Assembly: GCA_902490405.1 (NCBI GenBank)
Contig: CABUDS010000052.1
Location: 1-10,289 of the forward strand
Direction of reading: 5' to 3'
Source of the DNA: an uncultured Collinsella sp.
GTDB taxonomy: Bacteria > Actinomycetota > Coriobacteriia > Coriobacteriales > Coriobacteriaceae
DNA: 10,289 bases
Made by a program: the position numbers and the translations under genes. The notes under the pieces were generated by a model, which did no database searches, was not told the DNA's origin, and was given only the letters and a program-made list of their open reading frames with translations. Within the stretch, counting starts at the first letter, position 1; every line of letters starts with the position of its first letter. Below, piece after piece: positions 1 through 6,318 of the stretch.

Positions 1-64
1 ACCGCTGACCGATGCCTTGCAAGCGCTTGATGCAACGTGGGTACCATACCGAATAGTTGATGTT

Positions 65-114
65 CGGGCGGGTGTTTGGCGCATGGCGTCGACCCCGCCC
101 GCTTTTCTTTTTCT
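65..114 (+). terminator. Terminator-like hairpin just upstream of the LOG gene
   Basis: An 8-bp perfect GC stem (CGGGCGGG at 65-72 with CCCGCCCG at 94-101) is followed by a T-rich run (103-112, one C interrupting). It ends about 15 bases before the LOG start codon, immediately before the ribosome binding site. It could terminate an upstream transcript whose gene lies outside the window, or act as a leader attenuator for the LOG gene. The first 64 bases hold no gene I can identify. One plus frame is open from base 2 to a stop at 134-136, but it would read through the hairpin and I do not trust it. Confidence 0.5.
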
Positions 115-128
115 CGATAGGAGTACCC

Positions 129-887
129 ATGATTAAGAATGAGAACGTCGAGGGCGAGCCGGCCTACGACGAGACGTACCGACGCGGTCCCGTGGTCATG
201 CGCGGTCCCATGATTCCTAAGGACAACACCTACGCCAACCTGCTGGCGCCCGAGGAGTCGACCGACTGGTTGCATGCCGATCCGTGGCGCGTGCTGCGCA
301 TTCAGGCCGAGTTTGTCGATGGCTTCGGCGCGCTTGCCGAGCTTGGTCCTGCGGTGACCATCTTCGGTAGCGCCCGCACGCCCAAGACCGATCCGCTTTA
401 CAAGGCGGCGCGCACCGTCGGGCGCAAAATCGCCCAGCGCGGCGTGGCGGTTATCACCGGCGGCGGTCCCGGCATCATGGAGGCGGCCAACAGGGGAGCG
501 GCGAGTGTCAACGGCAAGTCAGTTGGCCTGGGCATTGAATTGCCGCACGAGCAGGGGCTCAATAAATACGTGAACCTCGGCATGGACTTCCGTTACTTCT
601 TTGTGCGCAAGACCATGTTCGTCAAATACAGCTCGGGTGCCATCGTGTTTCCCGGAGGTTTTGGTACGCTCGACGAAATGTTTGAGGTGCTCACGCTGGT
701 GCAGACACACAAGGTCAAGCGCATGCCGCTCGTTTTGGTGGGAACCGAGTACTGGCAGGGCCTGTTCGACTGGCTCAACGGCCCGGTGATGGACGCCGGT
801 ATGATCAGCCCGCTCGATCCCGAGCTCGTGCATATCACCGACGACCTCAACGAAGCCGTCGACATCGCCCTGAGCGGGCTGATGTAG
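129..887 (+). CDS. LOG-family (LONELY GUY) nucleotide 5'-monophosphate phosphoribohydrolase
   Basis: A 252-residue cytosolic protein of the TIGR00730/LOG family, a Rossmann-type fold. Characterised members release the base from nucleoside 5'-monophosphates, including cytokinin-type nucleotides, and bacterial members probably act in nucleotide salvage or housekeeping. Visible signatures are FGSAR (79-83), GGGPGIMEAAN (111-121), the R160-K161 pair, and the family hallmark PGGFGTLDE (175-183), which carries the catalytic Glu. The roughly 75-residue N-terminal extension resembles the longer LOG subgroup. I chose ATG 129 because AGGAGT lies at 119-124; a 24-codon upstream extension would translate the terminator-like hairpin. 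There is no terminator after the stop, and the toxin-antitoxin operator begins 33 bases later. A diverged copy of this gene's last 126 bp lies at 5108-5233, so the present tail may have arrived with inserted DNA. The family call is secure; the substrate is not. Confidence 0.9.
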   Translation: MIKNENVEGEPAYDETYRRGPVVMRGPMIPKDNTYANLLAPEESTDWLHADPWRVLRIQAEFVDGFGALAELGPAVTIFGSARTPKTDPLYKAARTVGRKIAQRGVAVITGGGPGIMEAANRGAASVNGKSVGLGIELPHEQGLNKYVNLGMDFRYFFVRKTMFVKYSSGAIVFPGGFGTLDEMFEVLTLVQTHKVKRMPLVLVGTEYWQGLFDWLNGPVMDAGMISPLDPELVHITDDLNEAVDIALSGLM

Positions 888-919
888 GGCGCTGTGACTG
901 TTGTTATAGTAATGTGAAC

Positions 920-973
920 GGCATACTGATGCTATTTAACATCAGTATGCCATCAAAACGGGGTATACTGATG
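920..973 (+). promoter_or_regulatory. Palindromic operator and candidate -10 of the toxin-antitoxin operon
   Basis: A 12-bp half-site GGCATACTGATG (920-931) is mirrored exactly by CATCAGTATGCC (940-951) across an 8-bp spacer. A third half-site, GGTATACTGATG (962-973), repeats the first in direct orientation with a 42-bp offset, about four helical turns. The third half-site contains TATACT (964-969), a good -10 hexamer; I see no convincing -35. Ribbon-helix-helix antitoxins of the RelB/DinJ class usually repress their own operon from such palindromes. The arrangement, ending 26 bases before the antitoxin start, is as expected for autoregulation. Confidence 0.75.
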
Positions 974-999
974 CAAAAGACGAGGCGAGGAGGTCGCGT

Positions 1000-1299
1000 A
1001 TGTCTACTGCAACGGTTAAGCCTACGACGGTTCGCATCGAAGAGGGGCTCAAGGAACAGGCGACTGAGTTCTTGGATTCGGTCGGCCTCAGCCTCAATTC
1101 CTATCTCAATCTTGCCGTTCGGCAGCTTGTAAATCAGCGAAAGATTCCTTTTGAGATTGTAGGAAGGGCGGAGGTGCCCAACGAGGCGACGAGGCGTGCC
1201 ATGGTGATCGCCGAGGCTCATGAGTTGGGGATTTTGCCGGACGATAGCCCGTCATTCAACAACGCTGATGAGCTTATGTCATTCCTCGATGAGGAATAG
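1000..1299 (+). CDS. RelB/DinJ-family antitoxin
   Basis: A 99-residue antitoxin with an N-terminal ribbon-helix-helix DNA-binding region. The strand TTVRIEEGL (about residues 9-17) is followed by two helices and ends near the family-typical KIPFEI (about 49-54). The acidic, flexible C-terminal half (EAHELGILPDDSPSF... to a DEE end) is where DinJ/RelB proteins wrap and neutralise the partner toxin. The start is set by a strong AGGAGGT at 988-994, five bases before ATG 1000. The toxin gene starts two bases after the stop, so the two are surely one operon and probably translationally coupled. The protein is expected to bind the palindromes at 920-973, alone or with the toxin, and repress the operon. 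Within an island, such a pair can act as an addiction module. The family call is good; the DinJ versus RelB subgroup rests on the toxin type. Confidence 0.88.
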   Translation: MSTATVKPTTVRIEEGLKEQATEFLDSVGLSLNSYLNLAVRQLVNQRKIPFEIVGRAEVPNEATRRAMVIAEAHELGILPDDSPSFNNADELMSFLDEE

Positions 1300-1301
1300 C
1301 G

Positions 1302-1610
1302 ATGTTCGAGATTAAAGTCGAGGCTCAATTTAGGGCGGACTACAAACGAACGATGCGCATGCATCCGCAGCTAAAGAGTGAGTTTAAGGCGGCAGTCGCA
1401 GAGCTTGCAGCTCACGGCTCGCTTCCCGCGGAATATGGCGCCCATGAGCTTTCAAACCCGGGCGGAAACTACAACGGCCACATCGATTTCCACCTATCCG
1501 ATGGCTTGGTCGACGTGGTCGTTCTCTACTTACCGCATAAGACTAATCCTGTGATCCGGCTGGTCAGAATGGGCTCGCATGAGGAGCTGTTCCAGGGCCC
1601 GCAGGGCTGA
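1302..1610 (+). CDS. YafQ-type mRNA interferase toxin (RelE superfamily)
   Basis: A 102-residue toxin of the YafQ branch of the RelE/ParE fold. YafQ associates with the ribosome and cuts mRNA in the A site. The sequence keeps the positions used by E. coli YafQ: H48 (in YGAHEL), H64 and D67 (in DFHLSDG), and H93 in the C-terminal GSHEELF, equivalent to the catalytic GTHAALF histidine. All four being present argues for an active nuclease. The length matches the family (about 90-105 residues). Translation probably uses AGGA at 1292-1295, inside the antitoxin's last codons, giving tight coupling. The stop is followed within 14 bases by the palindromic element at 1624, and the next gene is convergent. 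I inferred activity from conserved residues only. Confidence 0.88.
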   Translation: MFEIKVEAQFRADYKRTMRMHPQLKSEFKAAVAELAAHGSLPAEYGAHELSNPGGNYNGHIDFHLSDGLVDVVVLYLPHKTNPVIRLVRMGSHEELFQGPQG

Positions 1611-1623
1611 TTGCCGATTTCTA

Positions 1624-1690
1624 AGTTGCGGTGGAATAGGGATTGGTTGACGGCTAATAAGTCAAAAACAGTCCCTATTTCACCGCAACT
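1624..1690. repeat. Palindromic element, copy 1 (AGTTGCGGTGGAATAG family)
   Basis: The left arm (1624-1642) and right arm (1672-1690) pair over 19 bp with one G-T wobble in plus-strand sense. A smaller inner stem TTGAC/GTCAA lies in the loop. The copy sits between the convergent toxin and primase-helicase genes. Its right arm supplies the stop codon and last four sense codons (plus one base of the next) of the primase-helicase. No T-run follows on the plus strand, so terminator activity in that direction is doubtful. It matches copy 2 at 5322 with six differences over about 72 bases including the TTCTA flank. Confidence 0.85.
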
Positions 1691-4686
1691 GCTGGGGGTA
1701 CCCCGTTCGTCGCCGCGGCCTCCGGTTCCACTTTTCGCTGAATTTCGCTCAAAAGCTCGGCTGCGACTTCGCTGCTTTTGAAACGAATGCTGCAGTCTTC
1801 TTTCTTTGGGAAAGCCAGCAACGGAATAGCTCCGTACCAGACAGTTTCCTCGTCAATCACTGATGCGCACAGGCGTCCTTCGGCTTTGATGAGATAGTTG
1901 ACGTTCATCTCGGCAAAAATCGCTTTCACGTCATCGCGTGGAGTTGAAGCAATAGAAATCTCAAGGGCAATTCCACGGGTAGCGGCATCCGCGAGTGCAG
2001 CGGCGAGCTTTTCAAGGCATGCGGCGGACGCGTAGGGTGCGGCAATAAAAATGCTTTTCGATGCGTTCTCGATGTCATTCACTAAAGCCTCCACGGCTCT
2101 TGCCGACCTAACGAGGATGTTTCGATCGTCCTGTCTGTTGTCGTTTGCCGCAAAGACTTCATACCCCAGCTTGGCGTAGGTCTTGAGCCTCTTTTGGTAC
2201 ATGCGCGCGAACATGGGTATCGACAGGTCAACATAGTCGAATATCTCAACCCGCTGTTTGCCCTCGTGGCTTCTGTGTAGCCTACCTGCCTGCTGCGTTA
2301 TGCTGCCGTCCCAAGATATTGGAGTGGCAATGAGCAAAGTGTCAAGGTAAGACAGGTCGAAGCCCTCGCCCAGAAGACTTTCAGTTGCGACGATGATTCG
2401 ATGATCATGCTCAAAGCTGGGAAGACTCTTCAGTATTGCTTTTCTTTCTTTGGCGTCGATTTCTCCGGTTAAGAGTATGGGTTCGTGTCCACGGCTTTGA
2501 AGTAGCCTGCATAGCTCTTCGGCATGCTTTTTTCTTTTAGATAGCACAAGCGGATGCCGGCCGTTTGATGCGGCCTCGAGGGCGTCCTCGATAATTGCTT
2601 CGTTTCTCGCGGCGTGTACACACAGGAGATCGAGAATTTGGTTAAAGGATGCTCCTGGTCCGTAGGTGGGTAATCGAATTCCGGTGAAACGCGGTCTAAC
2701 AATGCGCTGAATCCCCTGTTGGATTGCTTGCGTTTTTGGATCGACGACATAGCGAACCGGGCCGCAGAGCATCGAGAGTGCCCGCGTGAGTCCGTCCGAA
2801 CGCTCGGGCGTTGCGGAAAGGCCATATACATATTTGGCAGGAGCGGACTTGAGGACAAGCTCAAGCTGTGGCGCGGCCGCATGGTGGCATTCGTCACAGA
2901 TGATGAGACTGTAATCGCGAACGAACTCCTTGGCTAATGACTCGCCGGTTTGGGGATCCTTGCCGGATAGCGACTGGAATGAAGCAATGTCGATGAGACG
3001 GCTTATGGCGGTCTTGCCTCCTCCGATTTGCCCAATGAGCGGAGGCTGTCTTTTGCTGATTCGTCCCTTTGGGGTTCGGACGGGCTCTCTGTTGTCCGTG
3101 ATGTCGAGAAATCGTTCGAGTTGGGATTTCCATTGGGCAATGAGCGCAGTTTTAGGAACGATGACGAGCGTTGGAAGACCAATGGCAGCAATAAGATAAG
3201 CTCCGATGACGGTTTTGCCGAACCCCGTCGGTGCGGACATGATCCCGTCTTCATAGCTGAGCATCTGTTCAGCGACAATTTGCTGTTCAGGGCGAAGAGT
3301 CCCTTTAAATGCCATCGCAATTGGATGGCTCGACTTGCGTTTGTCTGAATAGTGGGCAGAAACGCCGGCTTCTTGAAGCAGCCGCTCAAGTTGAACCTTG
3401 CAGCCTCTGGGAATCGCGACGTAGCCATCTCTAAGTTCGCTGAGGTCTATGAACCGCGGTTTGCCGAATACCGATTGATGCATAGATTGTGCGCGGAAGA
3501 ATTCTGGGTTGGCAAATGTTGCAAGCCTGCGGACTTCCATTTGAGCTGCGGGACTCAGAGATTTTTCGGGGATATAGAGCATATCGGTCTGCGTGACGGA
3601 CAGCGATGACGGGAAGTCCCGCGGTGCGAGCGGAAGCCGCTTTCGCAGTCTCTGGGAATGTGGCACACCGGTGTTTGCCGCCGCAACAGCTGCTATTCCA
3701 TGTGACCTATTTTCGATGCTCTCGATCAGATTTTGCACCGTCACGCGCGGGATTAACTGGATTTGCGAAAGGTAAAGCCATTGATCGGGAAAGGGCTCAA
3801 ATTGCTCGTCAACAAATACGCTGTTCCCTTTTCGCTGCGCTTTTCCTTGAAAAGGCAGCGCTATGAGATTTCCAAAGCCGCCCTCAGGAATGGTGGACTG
3901 CGCGGGCAGCATTCGGTCAAATGCTTTGAAGGTGATTGTCTTGTTCAGTATCGCCGCTTCGGTGATAAGGCTGCTTCCAAAATCTCGTGCGGTCTTTGCG
4001 CTGACGAGCTCTAGGAAGAAAAACCAGACATGTGCGCCGTCGCCCGATCTCGATCGCTCAACTGCGACATCGATTCCGTGGCTTTTTGCGACATGTCGAA
4101 TGGCTTTCGTCGCTTCTTTCCAATCGGCTCCGTCAAAATCGATGACCAGGACTTTCGTGTTACTGTCTTTATCGAGCACATATTGGCCTATAACGTCTCG
4201 AAGCCTATCGTCATTGCCTCTGAAATGGGCGATGATCGCGGCATCGCTCAACTCGGGGAAGACGCGGCTGCTGCATTCCGTGCATTTGACTCTCTGGTGG
4301 CTTGCTTTGGGGCAAATGCCTGACTTCCACTCATTTGCGCAGGCGGGCGTATAGCCAATTCCTCCGTCTTTTCTGCGGTACCCATGAGCGTAGACATCTT
4401 TGCGACCAGTAAAGAGATTGCGGAAGAGCTCGAGTTTGTCGCGCGCTGGGCTTGCGCTGGTGACGATATCTTCGATCTGCGCCCGTCTATCGAAAGAATC
4501 GCCAGCTTTCTCCCATTCTTCCAGCGTTGTATAACGGATGTCTGGACCGCTGCTGCAGATAACGATTTGCTTGCGCGGATCCGAAGCGTGGACGACCGTT
4601 TTATTGAATTTGAATAGGGCGCTCCCGAAAAGGGCGTATTGATGCGTGCCGTTGCTCATTTGAAAGCCATTCTTATCAGCGTTCAT
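1675..4686 (-). CDS. AEP primase - SF2 helicase - PLD-like fusion (TOTE-type conflict protein)
   Basis: A 1003-residue cytosolic multidomain protein. Residues 116-138 hold a likely zinc site (C116, C125, C135, C138). Residues about 140-310 form an archaeo-eukaryotic primase domain: D183-x-D185 in VIDFD, SGDGAHVW with H219, D257 in FDRML, and the family-typical GNLIALPFQ (272-280). Residues about 460-830 form an SF2 helicase: Walker A SAPTGFGKT (484-492), DECH (598-601), SAT (624-626), QQAGRLHR (798-805). Residues about 855-985 look like a PLD fold with the HKD motif decayed: R938 and C940 replace His and Lys, D945 is kept. This primase-helicase pairing is known from TOTE conflict (defence) systems; the role here is inferred. 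The start is ATG 4686 or ATG 4659 (residue 10); neither has a good ribosome site, and an in-frame stop lies just upstream. GC is lower than the flanks. Confidence 0.85.
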   Translation of the reverse strand: MNADKNGFQMSNGTHQYALFGSALFKFNKTVVHASDPRKQIVICSSGPDIRYTTLEEWEKAGDSFDRRAQIEDIVTSASPARDKLELFRNLFTGRKDVYAHGYRRKDGGIGYTPACANEWKSGICPKASHQRVKCTECSSRVFPELSDAAIIAHFRGNDDRLRDVIGQYVLDKDSNTKVLVIDFDGADWKEATKAIRHVAKSHGIDVAVERSRSGDGAHVWFFFLELVSAKTARDFGSSLITEAAILNKTITFKAFDRMLPAQSTIPEGGFGNLIALPFQGKAQRKGNSVFVDEQFEPFPDQWLYLSQIQLIPRVTVQNLIESIENRSHGIAAVAAANTGVPHSQRLRKRLPLAPRDFPSSLSVTQTDMLYIPEKSLSPAAQMEVRRLATFANPEFFRAQSMHQSVFGKPRFIDLSELRDGYVAIPRGCKVQLERLLQEAGVSAHYSDKRKSSHPIAMAFKGTLRPEQQIVAEQMLSYEDGIMSAPTGFGKTVIGAYLIAAIGLPTLVIVPKTALIAQWKSQLERFLDITDNREPVRTPKGRISKRQPPLIGQIGGGKTAISRLIDIASFQSLSGKDPQTGESLAKEFVRDYSLIICDECHHAAAPQLELVLKSAPAKYVYGLSATPERSDGLTRALSMLCGPVRYVVDPKTQAIQQGIQRIVRPRFTGIRLPTYGPGASFNQILDLLCVHAARNEAIIEDALEAASNGRHPLVLSKRKKHAEELCRLLQSRGHEPILLTGEIDAKERKAILKSLPSFEHDHRIIVATESLLGEGFDLSYLDTLLIATPISWDGSITQQAGRLHRSHEGKQRVEIFDYVDLSIPMFARMYQKRLKTYAKLGYEVFAANDNRQDDRNILVRSARAVEALVNDIENASKSIFIAAPYASAACLEKLAAALADAATRGIALEISIASTPRDDVKAIFAEMNVNYLIKAEGRLCASVIDEETVWYGAIPLLAFPKKEDCSIRFKSSEVAAELLSEIQRKVEPEAAATNGVPPAVAVK

Positions 4687-5107
4687 TGGGATGAGGGTAC
4701 GTCATTTCAGCTTTATGAGATACGCGACTTCGATTTTGGTTCGGTAATAGTGGGGTACCGATCCGTGAGTGGCAATCAGCCGGTGCCAAAACGTGCGGCG
4801 GCTGTTGTTAAAGGTTTTTGACGGCTATGGGGCGGGTTGGCGGCGTGGGGAGGGGTTTTCGAATGACCCCGTGGTCAAATAACGTCAAATGTGAGTACTG
4901 CTGTTAATGTAGTCTCATAACATTTGGCAAGAATAGAATACCAATTCGACATTATTCTATATATCTAACCCACCAAACACGGCATTTTGAGCCTTGGCAA
5001 GGCGTGAAATTAATCGAAACGATCGATTCCGGCGAGATTTTGCTGCTACTAATTTGGTGGCATTACTCATATTTGCCATTTTTGTCCAGTGGGTACCGCG
5101 AGGGGGT
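4687..5107. other. Intergenic region with AT-rich orphan DNA behind the primase-helicase
   Basis: About 420 bp without a gene I can support. The part nearest the helicase start should hold its minus-strand promoter, but I see no convincing -35/-10 pair. From about 4840 the composition drops sharply (20 G+C in 4921-4980 by hand count). It contains a near-tandem GTCAAAT AAC GTCAAAT (about 4873-4889), a small GGGGT...ACCCC hairpin (about 4853-4871), and an 8-bp perfect inverted repeat ATAGAATA/TATTCTAT (4933-4940, 4953-4960). Weak similarity to the LOG gene (GTGGG-ACCG-G, from 5089) suggests that the boundary with the truncated LOG copy lies near 5089-5107. It may be the decayed right end of the island. 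Confidence 0.5.
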
Positions 5108-5233
5108 CTGTTCGACTGGCCCAACGGCCCGGTGATGAGCGCCGGTATGATCAGCCCGCTCGATCCGGATCTGGTACACATTACTGACGACCTCAACGAG
5201 GCCGTCGACATCGCCCTGAGCGGGCTGATGTAG
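5108..5233 (+). pseudogene. Truncated 3' copy of the LOG gene
   Basis: The 126 bp align without gaps to 762-887, the end of the LOG gene, with 11 mismatches by eye. They encode residues 212-252 of that protein with only three replacements (L216P, D222S, E232D); seven other codons differ silently. The stop codon is shared, and the last 33 bp are identical. The excess of silent changes means the two tails diverged while under protein-level selection, in two functional genes, before being brought together. This argues against a recent simple duplication. Everything 5' of about 5089 is unrelated, so the catalytic PGGFGT region is missing. An open frame from 4994 runs into it, but has no ribosome site and is not a credible gene. 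Confidence 0.88.
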
Positions 5234-5244
5234 AGTAGCTAAAA

Positions 5245-5306
5245 TGGGACGGGGCTAAAAAGACTGGTCTGAAACGTTTGATACCAGTCTTTTTAGCCCC
5301 GTCCCA
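5245..5306. terminator. Strong bidirectional terminator hairpin
   Basis: A perfect 24-bp inverted repeat (5245-5268 with 5283-5306) encloses a 14-base loop that contains the palindrome AAACGTTT. Within it the shorter stem GACTGGT/ACCAGTC is flanked by AAAAA on the left and TTTTT on the right, so it reads as an intrinsic terminator on either strand. It lies between the truncated LOG tail (plus) and degV (minus). It was probably the LOG gene's own terminator before the island entered, and it still serves degV. Its length exceeds a normal terminator and it may belong to a dispersed palindrome family. Confidence 0.8.
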
Positions 5307-5321
5307 AACGAACTGCTTCTA

Positions 5322-5388
5322 AGTTGCGGTGGAATAGGGATTGATTGGCGGCTAATAAGCCAAAAACAGTCCCCATTTCACCATAACT
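5322..5388. repeat. Palindromic element, copy 2 (partly decayed)
   Basis: The left arm at 5322-5340 is identical to copy 1. The right arm at 5370-5388 has drifted (ACCATAACT for ACCGCAACT, CCCCAT for CCCTAT), leaving two mismatches and two wobbles over 19 bp. The inner stem is TTGGC/GCCAA, a compensated change from TTGAC/GTCAA in copy 1. It lies 13 bases downstream of the degV stop, next to the bidirectional terminator. Confidence 0.8.
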
Positions 5389-5401
5389 GATGTGGGCGTC
5401 C

Positions 5402-6262
5402 CTAGCGAGTTGGCTGGTAGCGGGGGCAGTAGCTGATGGCGATGGCGTCGACGCCTACATGGGTGGCGATGGTGCAGCCGATGGGGCCGGTGCCGGCGTC
5501 TACGTAGTCCTGGCCTGCGAGTGCCTCGTCGACAAGCTCCTGCTCCTCGGCGGCACCGGTCGTGAGCACGCGCACGCTGGAGCCCGGATGCTCGGCCAAA
5601 AACGCGAGGCAGTCTGCCATGGTGTTGGCGACGATGCGCTTGGCGCCGCGGCCCTTCTTGATGGCCTTGATCTCGCCCGACTGCCACTCCGGCGAAACGG
5701 CCAGGCGAATATTGAGCATCTGCGTGAGCTGGCCGGCGAGCTTGGGCGCGCGGCCGTTCTTAACGAGGTTCTCGAGCGTGCGGGGAATCAGCAGCAGGTG
5801 CGCGTCGGGCAGGGTCGCGCGGATCTGTGCCTCGGTCTCGTCCAGGCTGCGGCCGTCCTCGCGCATGGCGAGCGCGTACTCCACCAGCAGGCCCTCGGCA
5901 CCCGAGCCGGTGCGCGAATCGATGCAGCGCACGTCGAGCTCGTGGGTCTCGGCGACCAGGCATGCGTTGGAATAGCAGGCGGACCATTCGCTGCACAGCG
6001 AGATAAAGATCGCGCTATCGTGGCCGTCGGCGAGCACACGGTCAAAGAGTGCCTTGAACTCGCCGGCACTCGGCTGCGAGGTGTGCGGCAGCTGCTCGGA
6101 GCCGGCCATGCGGGCGACGTACTCCTCGGCGGTGATCTGTACCTGGTCGAGCAGGTCCTCGCCCTCGATAATCACATGCAGTGGAATGACGTAAATGCCA
6201 AGCTCTTGAGCACGGGCGGGGGAGATGTCCGACGTGGAGTCGGTTATGATGGCAAAAGACAT
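5402..6262 (-). CDS. DegV-family fatty-acid-binding protein
   Basis: A 286-residue protein of the DegV family. Members bind a long-chain fatty acid in a two-domain alpha/beta fold; in Firmicutes the FakB members present fatty acid to the kinase FakA for phospholipid synthesis. Visible family features are the N-terminal DSTSDI (8-13), TSQPS (61-65), whose threonine and serine region contacts the carboxylate, the segment SLCSEWSACYSNA (89-101), DSRTGSGAEG (115-124), LENLVKNGRAPK (163-174), and the C-terminal GTGPIGCTIATHVG (257-270). The start ATG (6262-6260) is preceded by AAAGGT on the minus strand; a 19-codon longer frame would include that ribosome site. No fakA is in the window. The gene is divergent from the HAD phosphatase and ends at the palindrome and terminator cluster. 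The fatty-acid role is from the family; the lipid is unknown. Confidence 0.88.
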   Translation of the reverse strand: MSFAIITDSTSDISPARAQELGIYVIPLHVIIEGEDLLDQVQITAEEYVARMAGSEQLPHTSQPSAGEFKALFDRVLADGHDSAIFISLCSEWSACYSNACLVAETHELDVRCIDSRTGSGAEGLLVEYALAMREDGRSLDETEAQIRATLPDAHLLLIPRTLENLVKNGRAPKLAGQLTQMLNIRLAVSPEWQSGEIKAIKKGRGAKRIVANTMADCLAFLAEHPGSSVRVLTTGAAEEQELVDEALAGQDYVDAGTGPIGCTIATHVGVDAIAISYCPRYQPTR

Positions 6263-6318
6263 AATTGCACCTTTCATTGGGGCGCTTGCGCGCCGCCTTC
6301 TGAGAGCAAAGTGCGACA

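Larger units (their letters stand above)
888..5233. mobile_element. Putative accessory island inserted at the 3' end of the LOG gene
   Basis: The segment is bounded by imperfect direct repeats of the LOG gene's last 126 bp (762-887 and 5108-5233, 11 mismatches by eye; the final 33 bp are identical). It carries a toxin-antitoxin pair, a primase-helicase gene and AT-richer orphan DNA, all visibly lower in GC than the flanks. Hand counts of 60-base samples gave 31 G+C at 2101-2160, 20 at 4921-4980 and 44 at 7381-7440. The native-looking terminator follows the far, truncated copy and not the intact gene. I infer that foreign DNA entered inside the LOG gene and supplied its own 3' end. No integrase, transposase or clear att core is present, so the mechanism is open, and homologous replacement from a related strain is equally possible. 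Confidence 0.45.

Noticed and set aside
39..50. T-box-like motif (GTGGGTACC) before the LOG gene, and a closer one (GTGGGTACCGCG) at 5089-5100
   Set aside because: Both have an extra G against the GGTGGTACC core and no specifier stem is visible. The second is explained by weak LOG similarity and leads to no amino-acid gene.
3010..3036. Second Walker-A-like GGGKT (residues 555-559) in the primase-helicase
   Set aside because: The position between helicase motifs Ia and II and the surrounding IGQIGGGKTAISRLIDIASFQS match the normal motif Ib region of this helicase type, not a second ATPase.
4639..4821. A 60-residue plus-strand open frame over the primase-helicase start
   Set aside because: It overlaps the start of the primase-helicase gene, has no ribosome site and no recognised similarity.
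4994..5233. A 79-residue open frame ending in the LOG tail, as a small gene
   Set aside because: There is no ribosome site, the first half is unrelated AT-rich sequence, and the second half is the truncated LOG remnant.
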